Below, piece by piece: positions 25,028-33,187 of a DNA stretch of 64,000 bases; within the stretch, counting starts at the first letter, position 1; the number at the start of each line of letters is the position of its first letter. Made by a program: the position numbers and the translations under genes. This stretch comes from Candidatus Poribacteria bacterium. Lineage in GTDB: Bacteria > Poribacteria > WGA-4E > WGA-3G. The notes under the pieces are model-generated. The model did not search any database. It saw only the letters and a list, made by a program, of their open reading frames with translations, and had not been told where the DNA came from. The stretch covers positions 64,768 to 128,767 of the forward strand of contig JAJEIP010000008.1 of assembly GCA_022827885.1 (NCBI GenBank). Direction: 5' to 3'.

Positions 25028-25936
25028 TTAATAACCGCTGCTGTCCCCAAATAAGCCGGAGCGCGCGATAGCGATACCAATCGCGATAAGAACAGGTAAC
25101 GCAATCGCTGCTATCTGGACAACGGTAGAACGCCATGCACCGAGTCTCTGAACGACCGCTATCCGCCCGACGGGTGCGAAAAAGAGTGAGATCGCTAACA
25201 GCACAGCACTCGCCGCCGGCACCTCCTCAAAAAAATAACCGTTCATCCAGATACCTGCGAGAAGGAGTGTCACGACGGGGGACGCACTCGATGAAAAGAG
25301 GTCCCAGTTACGGGGACGCCGTTGTAGAACAAGCACCATAATCCAACTCACGGCGAAAAGTGCTAAGAGGATACCGCCGTGTTGCGCTAATCGCAGCGTC
25401 CCCGAGACCGCAAGGATTAAAGCGGTTCCACCAGAAATCCCAAAATATACAAAGGGACGGGCGGCATCCGTCGGTAAGAGCGTAAAACTCTGCTGGACCA
25501 GATGCCAAAAGATAAAAATTACAGCGGCGAGACATACCCACCAGATGATCCCTTCAAGGGGTCCCCATGTATACTTAAATGCTGAGTTCAGAAGGAACCG
25601 TGGTATAGCAATCGACAGCACGGCTTGGACGCACACGCGTCCCCACAGCGAAAGATGCCAAAAACACCCAAGGATCCCCCCAAGCACAGCGAAATAGCAG
25701 AGCCACTGGACACCCTCACGCGGTGGAAAGGGTGGCAACCCCTCCAAACCGATATATCCAACGATGTATCCAGCACCCAACGCGACGGCGGTGCGACACC
25801 CAGAGGATATACCGGTTCCGCTTGTAGTGCTATCTCCGTCTTCTTTAGAGACCAAAGACCTTGCGAACACAAGAATCCCGCCGGTGACAACAGCCGGTAG
25901 CAGTAAACCGAGGATCAGTTGTTTGAATATTAACAC
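25028..25936 (-). CDS. multi-pass membrane protein of unknown function
   Basis: About 302 residues from GTG 25936, chosen because AGAGGAT lies just upstream; the frame is also open from ATG 25966 and TTG 25969, which lack a ribosome site. Eight to ten hydrophobic segments cover nearly the whole protein (for example L-I-L-G-L-L-L-P-A-V-V, F-I-F-W-H-L-V, A-L-I-L-A-V-S-G, L-L-A-L-F-A-V-S-W). A Ser/Thr-rich loop lies near residue 45. No family motif or catalytic residue is recognised. It stands alone between the Ycf48-like and YceI genes. Confidence 0.7.
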   Translation of the reverse strand: MLIFKQLILGLLLPAVVTGGILVFARSLVSKEDGDSTTSGTGISSGCRTAVALGAGYIVGYIGLEGLPPFPPREGVQWLCYFAVLGGILGCFWHLSLWGRVCVQAVLSIAIPRFLLNSAFKYTWGPLEGIIWWVCLAAVIFIFWHLVQQSFTLLPTDAARPFVYFGISGGTALILAVSGTLRLAQHGGILLALFAVSWIMVLVLQRRPRNWDLFSSSASPVVTLLLAGIWMNGYFFEEVPAASAVLLAISLFFAPVGRIAVVQRLGAWRSTVVQIAAIALPVLIAIGIAIARSGLFGDSSGY

Positions 25937-26000
25937 CGTCACTATCCTCTGTGTGTTTTGGAACATCAATACATTTAAGGCGCATCAATGTCCTATTCCG

Positions 26001-26032
26001 TTCATTCAACGCCTTGCGAATTACTAAAAAAC
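26001..26032 (-). repeat. 3'-end repeat (AACGCCTTGCGAAT type), copy 1
   Basis: TTCATTCAACGCCTTGCGAA with flanking A-rich DNA at the stop of the YceI gene. About 29 of 32 positions match 55128-55159, which lies at the stop of the amino-acid binding-protein gene in the same orientation. Confidence 0.6.
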
Positions 26033-26646
26033 TACTTTTGCGCGGCTTCAATACTGACGGTAATTCGGATGTCGTCACTGACGGATCCCATCCCATAAGT
26101 CATACCGAATTCACTCCGCTGAATCGTAAAGGTGCTCTCAAAGCCGATCAGGGATTCACCCTGTCTTCCTTGACCTCGCCCTGTAATTTCAACGTCCACC
26201 GTGACCGATTTTTTAACACCGTGCAGTTCGAGGTCGCCTGTGACCTCCAACACATCCTCTTTCCCCTCTTTCGCACTGACTTTCGTGCTTTTGAAGGTAA
26301 TAACGGGAAACTGTTTCGCACTAAAGAAGTCGGAACTTCTGAGATGCTGATCTCGCTTTTCGTTGCCAGTATCAATACTCGATGCTTTGACTTCAAATTC
26401 TACCGTGTTGTTGGACACATCCGCGTCCATCGTGATCTCGCCGGTGAACTCATTAAACCTTCCGTAGTTGTAGGTAATCCCATTATGTTTTGCGCGAAAA
26501 ATTATCATCGAATGCGCTGTGTCAATTTCGTATGTATCTGCAGCATTTGTGAGTTGTATGTTTCCAGTGAAGCCGATGATAAGTACGGCTAAAATAACAC
26601 CAACGGCATAGGGAATGCGTAGGGTGTGTCCTGAGTGAATTTTCAT
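26032..26646 (-). CDS. YceI-family periplasmic lipid-binding protein
   Basis: 204 residues. A signal peptide (about 1-36, ends T-N-A-A), then the YceI lipocalin-like barrel: Y-E-I-D-T-A-H-S-M-I-I-F at the start, G-R-F-N-E-F-T-G-E-I, R-D-Q-H-L-R-S-S-D-F-F, F-P-V-I-T-F-K-S-T and G-D-L-E-L-H-G-V-K-K-S-V. YceI proteins bind polyisoprenoid or amide lipids in the periplasm. AAGGAGA precedes the ATG. Expressed from its own consensus promoter at 26720-26748. Confidence 0.92.
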   Translation of the reverse strand: MKIHSGHTLRIPYAVGVILAVLIIGFTGNIQLTNAADTYEIDTAHSMIIFRAKHNGITYNYGRFNEFTGEITMDADVSNNTVEFEVKASSIDTGNEKRDQHLRSSDFFSAKQFPVITFKSTKVSAKEGKEDVLEVTGDLELHGVKKSVTVDVEITGRGQGRQGESLIGFESTFTIQRSEFGMTYGMGSVSDDIRITVSIEAAQK

Positions 26647-26719
26647 TGAGGAAAATCTCCTTGATTCAGTGAATAGTTAAGTTTTGTTAAGAGTATATTG
26701 CCGTGTATTCGGCAAAATC

Positions 26720-26748
26720 AGTATATCGTATTTTCTGACAGATGTCAA
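26720..26748 (-). promoter_or_regulatory. promoter with palindromic -35 region for YceI gene
   Basis: Minus strand TTGACA (26748-26743), 17-nt spacer, TATACT (26725-26720). TGACAGATGTCA (26736-26747) covers the -35 box exactly as at 17893-17904. Confidence 0.85.
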
Positions 26749-26775
26749 CCTGAAATGTTCGGCATAACATTTTTC

Positions 26776-26805
26776 TTGAATTCCATTACGAAATTGTGAT
26801 ATAAT
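26776..26805 (+). promoter_or_regulatory. promoter for the HMA selenoprotein gene
   Basis: TTGAAT (26776-26781), 18-nt spacer, TATAAT (26800-26805), divergent from the YceI promoter. The start codon follows 85 nt later. Confidence 0.65.
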
Positions 26806-26889
26806 TATTAAATTAAAAGCGTGTCAACTGTGCTATCTTGGGTGAAGTTTACCGAAATGGTGTAATGAGAGGGAGGGTTTTAAACAAAT

Positions 26890-28488
26890 ATGAAAGCATC
26901 GCGATTGAGGTTTATGATTCATTTAGGGGTGTATCTGCTCTGTTTTGTAGCATTAAGCCCGTATGTAACGGCAGACCAACACGCGACAGATTCAGCCGTC
27001 AGTTACCATTCCCAGATTGTCCCGCTTCTCAAACGGAGTTGCCAAGGATGCCATCACCCCGGTGATCCGAACGGCGATTTGATTGTGACAACCTACGCAG
27101 ATCTCAAGCGGGGTGGAATGGCGGGGGATGCAATTGTCCCTGGAAAACCGGATGAAAGTCTCCTGATCGAACTCATCTCCGGCGATGAACCGGCAATGCC
27201 CCAAAACATGGAACCCCTCTCAACCGAAGAGGTTGAATTATTCCGACGCTGGATTCTTGAAGGCGCGCACGACGACACACCCGCTGAAGTCGACGATATG
27301 GGTGAGGGAAACTATCCGACTTACACAGTACCGCCCGTGGTTACGGCGCTGGCATACTCGCCTGATGGTAGTACCCTCGCGGTGTCTGGGTTCCGCGAAA
27401 TTTTGTTATATGACACAACGAACTTTGAACTCAAAGCGAGACTGGTAGGCAAAGCGCATCGTATAGAATCGCTGACGTATACGGCAGACGGCAAGATATT
27501 GGGCATGGCAGGCGGCTCCCCCGCACAATTCGGCGAAGTGCAATTATGGGATACCGCAACAAATACGCTCATCAAAGCGATGCGTTCCAGTTATGACACC
27601 GTGTACGGTCTCTCCTTCTCACCAGATGCAAGCCGCGTTGCCTTCGGATGTTCAGATCAAACAGTACGCGTTCTGTCCGTTGAAGACGAGAAAGAACTGA
27701 TTAAGTTCGATAACCACAGCGACTGGGTTTTCGGCACGATTTTCTCTACCGATGGCTCCCATTTCGTGAGTGCAGGACGGGATACCGCCCTCAAGTTGGT
27801 TGAGGTAGACACAGGTTCTTTCGTTGACGATATCAACTCCAGTAACAAAGGTTACGGAGAAATCAACACTATTGCCCGGCACCCGACTGAAGATTGGGTT
27901 CTAAATGGCGGTGAAGACCGGATTCCACGACTCTATAAAATCTTTCGTGAAATACGGAGAGATGTAGGGAACACAGATTTCAATCTCATCCAAGCGTATG
28001 AAGCACAATCAGGTACGATTGAAGGTGTCGCGTTTTCGGCAGATGGCAGTCGGTTCGCTACTGGTAGTACAGGTGGTGAAGCGCGTGTCTATAACACAGA
28101 AGACGGAACGCGTTTAGCAAGCATGCAAGGCGATGCAGTTGGTGTTTTCACAGTCTCGTTCTATCCGGATGGCACGCAGCTCGCTACAGGCGGCTTCGAT
28201 GGAAAGATTCGGATATTTGATACCACTACCGGTAAACTCCTGAATGCCTTTATGTCTGTCCCGATCGAACCCGCGGGAAGTGAGGATGTCGCTCTGGTAG
28301 TGACAGGCATGACGTGAGGGGCTTGCGTCGCCAAAGTGCAGGATGCACTTACACAACATCAAAGCGTTATTAGCGTTGAGGTCTCTCTCCCCGATCAAGC
28401 CGTTATTAAAGTCCGAAAAAATACCGCAACTGCGGACGATCTCGCAGACATCGTGAAAGCCACAGGATTTAGTGCAAGGGTTAAGTAA
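26890..28488 (+). CDS. cytochrome c-WD40-HMA selenoprotein (in-frame TGA = Sec476)
   Basis: 532 residues if TGA 28315-28317 is read as selenocysteine; 475 if it stops. Signal peptide to about residue 29, then a planctomycete-type cytochrome c domain with heme motif C51-Q-G-C-H55, then WD40 repeats (about 150-455). The frame goes on past TGA as an HMA domain: G-M-T-U476-G-A-C479-V-A-K-V, then about 53 residues ending A-T-G-F-S-A-R-V-K and TAA at 28486-28488. HMA domains have GMTCxxC, so U replaces the first metal-binding Cys. The hairpin at 28334-28350 is a good SECIS. Exported; a heme, propeller and thiol/selenol metal or redox module in one chain. GGAGG is 13 nt before the ATG, rather far. 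Confidence 0.87.
28315..28350 (+). promoter_or_regulatory. UGA codon with bacterial SECIS-like hairpin
   Basis: TGA at 28315-28317. Then AAGTGC (28334-28339), loop AGGAT, GCACTT (28345-28350); the stem can close one more pair. The loop starts 22 nt after the TGA. The apex GTGCAGGATGCAC closely resembles the fdhF SECIS apex TTGCAGGTCTGCA. Confidence 0.82.
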
Positions 28489-28562
28489 GGCACAACTGTC
28501 ATCGTCCTTGCTGCCCTCATCAAGAGTTTCTTTCTCTAATCCGCAGATACACAAAGGTTAAT

Positions 28563-30014
28563 ATGGCTGCTAACACGCCGAATATCCTCTGGGTTTGCAC
28601 GGATCAACAGCGTTACGATACAATCGGTGCATTAGGGAATCCGTATGTGTCCACACCGAACATCGACAATTTAGTGGCGGAAGGGGTCGCGTTCACGCAC
28701 GCGTATTGTCAAAGCCCTATCTGCACCCCGAGTCGAGCGAGTTTTCTCACGGGGATGTATCCAAACGCAACACACGCAATCCGCAACGGAAACGACTTTT
28801 TTCCAGATGCGTATCCCCTTGTAACGCGCACGCTTGCAGACATCGGCTATGATTGCGGATTAATTGGTAAACTCCATCTTGCGAGTGCTTACCGCCGGGT
28901 GGAACCCCGCGTAAACGATGGCTACCGCTACTGGCAATACAGTCACGCCCCACGCGATGATTGGGAACACGGGCATGACTACGCCGATTGGGTGCGCACG
29001 AAGGGATACATTTTAGGCGAACTGAATCGGAACCCAGAAGGCGTGCCAGCGGAGTTGCATCAGACAACATGGTGCGCGGAAAAGACGATTGAATTCATTC
29101 GTGAAGATCGGGGTGGTTCCCCGTGGCTCGCGAGTGTCAATATCTACGATCCGCATCCGCCGTTCAATCCACCACAGACACATCGAGAACAATATAATCC
29201 GGCGGAAATGCCAGAGCCACTCTTCCGAAACAGCGATCTGGAACAGCAGACCCGGCTACAAGCAGTCGATTTTCAATCCAAAGTGCGCACACCGGATGAA
29301 CTGGACATTCGGAGTCCAATTCTACCCCAGACCCCGCGTCAAGAAGCAGAGGCGGTCGGGGCGAGAGATGCCAAAACACTCGTAGCTGCCTACTATGCCA
29401 TGATCCAACTGATTGATGAGCAGTTCGGTAGGATCCTTGAAACGCTTGACGAAACAGGACAACGGGAAAACACCGTCATCATTTTCACAAGTGACCATGG
29501 AGAGACGCTTGGCGACCATGGACTCATCCAAAAAGGGTGTCGGTTTTACGAGGGTTTGGTCAGAGTGCCACTGATTTTCTCATGGCAGAGGCAATTTGCG
29601 AGCGGATGCAAGAGTGACGCACTCGTTGAACTCGTTGACAAAGCCCCGACGCTCTTGGAATTGGCAGGCTTAACAGTCCCCGAGGAGATGCACGGCAGAT
29701 CACTCCTGCCGATTCTCCGAGGCGAAGCGGATCCGAACCATCACCGGGATTTCGTTCGATGTGAGTATTACGACGCTGTGGACCTGCCCGATCACACTTT
29801 CGCAACAATGTACCGAAATGAACGTTATAAATTAGTCGTGTATCATGGACACGAAGAGGGTGAACTCTACGATTTAATTGAGGATCCGGACGAGTTTGAG
29901 AATCTCTGGCATGTTGATGGGAAACAGGGGGTCAAGTTTGAACTCTTAAAACAGAGTTTTGATGCATCTATGCTCACTATGGACAAAGGCTCTCGGCGCG
30001 TGGGACCGATGTGA
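28563..30014 (+). CDS. sulfatase, Cys-type, cytoplasmic
   Basis: 483 residues, no signal peptide. Alkaline-phosphatase-like sulfatase fold: N-I-L-W-V-C-T-D-Q-Q metal site near the N-terminus, C54-T-P-S-R as the formylglycine signature (C-x-P-x-R), G-K-L-H, and F-T-S-D-H-G-E-T-L-G-D-H-G for the distal metal site. C54 must be converted to formylglycine for activity. The missing export signal suggests it acts on imported sulfated compounds, or is maturated and used inside. Followed closely by a possible small membrane ORF. Gap to the upstream selenoprotein gene: 74 nt. Confidence 0.9.
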   Translation: MAANTPNILWVCTDQQRYDTIGALGNPYVSTPNIDNLVAEGVAFTHAYCQSPICTPSRASFLTGMYPNATHAIRNGNDFFPDAYPLVTRTLADIGYDCGLIGKLHLASAYRRVEPRVNDGYRYWQYSHAPRDDWEHGHDYADWVRTKGYILGELNRNPEGVPAELHQTTWCAEKTIEFIREDRGGSPWLASVNIYDPHPPFNPPQTHREQYNPAEMPEPLFRNSDLEQQTRLQAVDFQSKVRTPDELDIRSPILPQTPRQEAEAVGARDAKTLVAAYYAMIQLIDEQFGRILETLDETGQRENTVIIFTSDHGETLGDHGLIQKGCRFYEGLVRVPLIFSWQRQFASGCKSDALVELVDKAPTLLELAGLTVPEEMHGRSLLPILRGEADPNHHRDFVRCEYYDAVDLPDHTFATMYRNERYKLVVYHGHEEGELYDLIEDPDEFENLWHVDGKQGVKFELLKQSFDASMLTMDKGSRRVGPM

Positions 30015-30029
30015 AGTCTTGAAGAAATT

Positions 30030-30125
30030 GTGATAGAATGGGTTGCAATTACCACGTTTGCAGTGTTTATCATTGGACTCGGGGTAGTCACTGGAAATGC
30101 GATACACCACGCCAGCAAAGATTGA
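30030..30125 (+). CDS. possible small membrane protein (31 aa)
   Basis: GTG at 30030 starts M-I-E-W-V-A-I-T-T-F-A-V-F-I-I-G-L-G-V-V-T-G-N-A-I-H-H and ends at TGA 30123. It has one hydrophobic helix and a polar tail. It is in the same frame as the sulfatase, right after its TGA, but has no Cys or SECIS there, so read-through is not proposed. No good ribosome site. It could be chance. Confidence 0.3.
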   Translation: MIEWVAITTFAVFIIGLGVVTGNAIHHASKD

Positions 30126-30139
30126 GATAAAACGGAATT

Positions 30140-30937
30140 ATGCTTGAGCGAAACACTATCCATTGTGGCGATACGTTTCATCTACTAAAAGAGATTAAAG
30201 ACGCTTCGGTGGACCTGATTGTGTGCGATGGACCGTATGGCATAACAGGAAATTCGTGGGACGAGATTTCCTCAATTCAGGAATTTAATCTTACGCTTAT
30301 CCAAAATTTCGCGCCGAAACTGAAGGACGGAGGCGCACTCTATCTGTTCGGAAAACCGGATTGCATCGACTTCATCGACTATCGAGAATACCTAAATCTG
30401 CGTTCAAAGATCGTATGGTATCAACCAAGTCGGCTCGCACAGGGGCGTATCAGTTACACGAATAACTACGACATTATTTGCTACTTCATCAAGGGCAAAA
30501 AGCCTCGGTGCTACAACTTGGACGCTATCAGAGTCGCGCAGCTTGTTGAGTTAGCGCATCGGAGTCGGTGCGAAAATGTGCCATCCGTAACGAACGGAAA
30601 ATTTGGCAAGACGAAGTACAATCCCAAAGGAAAGAATCCCGGCGATGTCTGGGGCGATATAAAGCAATTAACCTATAAATCCAAGGAATTAGTGAGTAGA
30701 AAAACCCTTAACACGATCCAGAAACCGGAGAGACTCATTGAACGGATCGTATTGGCGAGTTCATCACCCGGTGATTTGGTTTTGGACCCTTTTGCGGGGG
30801 TCGGCACTTGTCCTGTGGTGTGTCAGCGACATCAGCGGGATTTCATTGGGTTTGAGATTGAACCGAGTTTCGTGAAAGCGGGGAATAAAAGGCTTCGTGA
30901 GTGCCATAATGGATCATATCTGGCTTTATCGGGATAA
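30140..30937 (+). CDS. DNA adenine/cytosine-N4 methyltransferase, orphan
   Basis: 265 residues. N6_N4_Mtase family (PF01555): catalytic motif IV D-G-P-Y-G (about 30-34, a variant of DPPY), then a variable target region (about 100-185), then motif I D-P-F-A-G-V-G-T near residue 218: the beta-class motif order. It methylates exocyclic amino groups of A or C in a specific DNA site using S-adenosylmethionine. No restriction endonuclease lies next to it. Lower GC and a weak ribosome site suggest arrival by transfer or a phage-type origin. Cytoplasmic. Confidence 0.87.
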   Translation: MLERNTIHCGDTFHLLKEIKDASVDLIVCDGPYGITGNSWDEISSIQEFNLTLIQNFAPKLKDGGALYLFGKPDCIDFIDYREYLNLRSKIVWYQPSRLAQGRISYTNNYDIICYFIKGKKPRCYNLDAIRVAQLVELAHRSRCENVPSVTNGKFGKTKYNPKGKNPGDVWGDIKQLTYKSKELVSRKTLNTIQKPERLIERIVLASSSPGDLVLDPFAGVGTCPVVCQRHQRDFIGFEIEPSFVKAGNKRLRECHNGSYLALSG

Positions 30938-30963
30938 TACCCACGCGTTCTACGCCAAAAACC

Positions 30964-30992
30964 TTGACAAAAACGTTATTGCATGATACTAT
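30964..30992 (+). promoter_or_regulatory. promoter for the gene at 31124
   Basis: TTGACA (30964-30969), 17-nt spacer, TACTAT (30987-30992), about 130 nt before the ATG. Confidence 0.7.
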
Positions 30993-31082
30993 TTATCGTA
31001 AATCAGAGAAAAGAGGAACCTGATACGAACATCAACGCCATTTTTGGAGGATGCTATCAGTAGGTATAGGCATCCGCGCCAT

Positions 31083-31112
31083 TTTGTGTAAAGATACTTT
31101 GTGTAAAGATAC
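31083..31112 (+). repeat. 15-bp perfect tandem repeat before RBS
   Basis: TTTGTGTAAAGATAC twice in a row, ending one base before AAGGAG (31113-31118), the ribosome site of the 31124 gene. The unit is a multiple of three but lies outside the coding part. It is a possible slipped-strand site that would alter leader length. Confidence 0.8.
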
Positions 31113-31123
31113 AAGGAGCACCC

Positions 31124-31981
31124 ATGAAACGGACTTTCAAATGGCAAGATTTGACTCGCAAGTCTCGCCAAACGGTATTTTGCTTGACATTTCTTTTCCT
31201 TTGTGGTATGGGTATTGGCAACGCAGCCGTGGAAGTCGGGTTTATCTATCTCGGCGAGAAGGGCAACTTTACTGAACCCGCATTGGAGTTTGCTGAAAGG
31301 ACGTTTAAAACAAAACAACTCGCAAAAGCGGACTTGAAGAGCAACACATTCAAGCAGTTCGGCGTTATCTGGTGGCATGAAGGCGATACCGATCCGGGTG
31401 AACTGTCCGGGGCAGAAATTGCGGCGTTCATGGACTACGCGGAAAGTGGTGGGGCTGTCCTCTTAACAGGATGGGCGATTCGTCATGCGACCAACTTCGG
31501 ACTTGAAAAAGCGGTGGCACGCCAGTTCGGTCCCGTCCCGGAAGATGGTATTGCGGTCGGTATTACCGTGCTGGAAGAGACGGTTGAACGCGGTTTGGTG
31601 GAAGGGCTCGAAAATATAGACGGAAAAGCACCACAGATAGACGATAGAATTCAGGTTAATTCGACAGGTTATCCGAAGAGTGGTGATTATTACGACAAGA
31701 TTTGGAAGGAGTTCATTACGCTCGCAAACGCATGGGGGCCACCCGCAAACGATTGGGGTGATCGGATTGCGGCGTTCGGCTATTGGGAGGCTGGTGCCGG
31801 AAAGGTATTCAATATGAACTGGCGACTGCCGAACTATCACAAGAATAATGAGGATATCGAACAACTGGAGAAACTCACAGAAAACGTCATTAATTGGTTA
31901 GCAAGTGAATCGGAATACGCAGCAGTTTCCGCTGGCGGTAAGCTCCCAATTGTGTGGGGACGATTGAAGAATAGCCATTAA
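31124..31981 (+). CDS. exported ThuA/DUF4960-like protein with WG tail
   Basis: 285 residues. Signal peptide to about residue 34 (basic start, then F-L-C-G-M-G-I-G-N-A-A). The body is a glutamine-amidotransferase-like alpha/beta fold: V-G-F-I-Y-L-G-E-K, F-G-V-I-W-W-H-E-G, A-F-M-D-Y-A-E-S-G-G-A-V-L-L-T-G-W-A near residues 100-120 and A-A-F-G-Y-W-E-A-G-A-G-K-V toward the end. It ends GGKLPIVWGRLKNSH, the fourth WG tail. This copy shows that the tail is not tied to LamG or Ig-like folds. AAGGAG lies 5 nt before the ATG. Confidence 0.82.
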   Translation: MKRTFKWQDLTRKSRQTVFCLTFLFLCGMGIGNAAVEVGFIYLGEKGNFTEPALEFAERTFKTKQLAKADLKSNTFKQFGVIWWHEGDTDPGELSGAEIAAFMDYAESGGAVLLTGWAIRHATNFGLEKAVARQFGPVPEDGIAVGITVLEETVERGLVEGLENIDGKAPQIDDRIQVNSTGYPKSGDYYDKIWKEFITLANAWGPPANDWGDRIAAFGYWEAGAGKVFNMNWRLPNYHKNNEDIEQLEKLTENVINWLASESEYAAVSAGGKLPIVWGRLKNSH

Positions 31982-32076
31982 CTGTGATTCACATTGTATC
32001 AGCATTTGCAAATCTACTACAATAACAGCAATAATAACAAATTTTAGTTTGATTGCCTAAAAAGGATACTCTACCA

Positions 32077-32997
32077 TTGGATAATCTAAAAACGCAAACA
32101 GACGCACAATCGAATTTACCGGAGGGCGTCAAAGCACGCCTGGATCAAGGAAACCTAACCGGAGACATAGCATTTTCAGCAGATGGCACGCAACTCGCAG
32201 TCGCCTGCGACATCGGTGTTTGGATCTATGACGTGGAGAGTGGTCTTGGACTTAACCTCCTCGTTGAGCACAAGGAATACGTCAGATGTGTCGCGTATTC
32301 CCCTGATGGCAGCGCGATTGCCAGCGGGAGTATAGACAACACGGTAGTCTTATGGGACGCGACGAGTGGAGTTCCGACAGCGACGCTTATAGGACATACG
32401 GATGCTGTTAGGAGTGTTGCATATTCCACGGATGGTGCCACCGTCGCAAGTGGAAGCCCTGATGGGACAGTGCGGTTATGGGATGCCAGCACAGGAGCGG
32501 CTAAAAATACACTCACAGGCCGCGCAGACTCTATCAGATGTGTTAAATATTCCCCAGATGGAAGCACCCTTGCCGCTGGAACTGGAGACGACACAGTGGA
32601 ATTGTGGGACGCGACGACCGGAAGGCACAAAGCAACGCTCAAGGGGCATACACATATTATCGATTCGATTGCCTATTCCGCTGATGGAGCGCTTCTTGCG
32701 AGCGGAAGTATTGACGGCACGGTTCGGTTGTGGGATACAGATACAAGGGAATTGATAACGACCCTGACCGGACATGCCGGTTATGTCTGGAGCGTGGCTT
32801 ACGCACCTGATGGCAAAACCGTCGCAAGTGGTGGAAATGATAACACGATTCGTTTATGGGATGTTGAGGCGGGAGAACTTAAAGCAACACTCACAGGACA
32901 TACAGGGAGTGTTAGGAATGTGGCGTATTCTCCTGATGGGAGTGTCCTCGCCAGTGGTAGCGACGATCACACCGTACTCATCTGGGATCTCACGTAA
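32077..32997 (+). CDS. WD40-repeat protein, single seven-bladed propeller
   Basis: 306 residues from TTG 32077, chosen because AAGGAT lies 9 nt upstream; an in-frame TTG at 32053 has no site. Seven units of V-A-Y-S-P-D-G-x-x-x-A-S-G-S-x-D-x-T-V-x-L-W-D with G-H-T-x-x-V between them, so one complete propeller with very even blades, which points to recent repeat amplification. No signal peptide; cytoplasmic. The first blade is the most divergent. Function: protein-protein scaffold of unknown partner. Confidence 0.85.
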   Translation: MDNLKTQTDAQSNLPEGVKARLDQGNLTGDIAFSADGTQLAVACDIGVWIYDVESGLGLNLLVEHKEYVRCVAYSPDGSAIASGSIDNTVVLWDATSGVPTATLIGHTDAVRSVAYSTDGATVASGSPDGTVRLWDASTGAAKNTLTGRADSIRCVKYSPDGSTLAAGTGDDTVELWDATTGRHKATLKGHTHIIDSIAYSADGALLASGSIDGTVRLWDTDTRELITTLTGHAGYVWSVAYAPDGKTVASGGNDNTIRLWDVEAGELKATLTGHTGSVRNVAYSPDGSVLASGSDDHTVLIWDLT

Positions 32998-33032
32998 ATC
33001 ATCAACATAGAATGAAGGCAGATAATAAGTTA

Positions 33033-33080
33033 GCGAAAGTTGCGAAGTTACGAAGTGTACAAGTGTGCGAAAGTTACGAA
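33033..33080 (+). repeat. degenerate direct repeat GCGAAAGTT(G/A)CGAA
   Basis: GCGAAAGTTGCGAA at 33033-33046 and GCGAAAGTTACGAA at 33067-33080, with further GTTACGAA-like units between. It lies in the 190-nt gap between the WD40 and DUF1549 genes. Confidence 0.55.
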
Positions 33081-33114
33081 CTTTACAGATTTTAGAACAC
33101 TTTACTGACTTTAC

Positions 33115-33133
33115 TTAAGGTAAAATTAAAAAA
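33115..33133 (+). repeat. leader cassette copy
   Basis: TTAAGGTAAAATTAAAAAA followed by GGAGGCGGGC. The start codon of the next gene is about 55 nt further on, so this copy is not at the usual distance. Confidence 0.5.
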
Positions 33134-33187
33134 GGAGGCGGGCTTCCTCTCCTCCCTCAAGGTAAGGGGCTCCAGCCCGAAGATTAG

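Noticed and set aside
30012-30125. Read-through of the sulfatase TGA as a third selenoprotein
   Set aside because: The frame stays open for 36 codons, but there is no Cys-family motif at the TGA and no SECIS-like hairpin; listed only as a possible small ORF.
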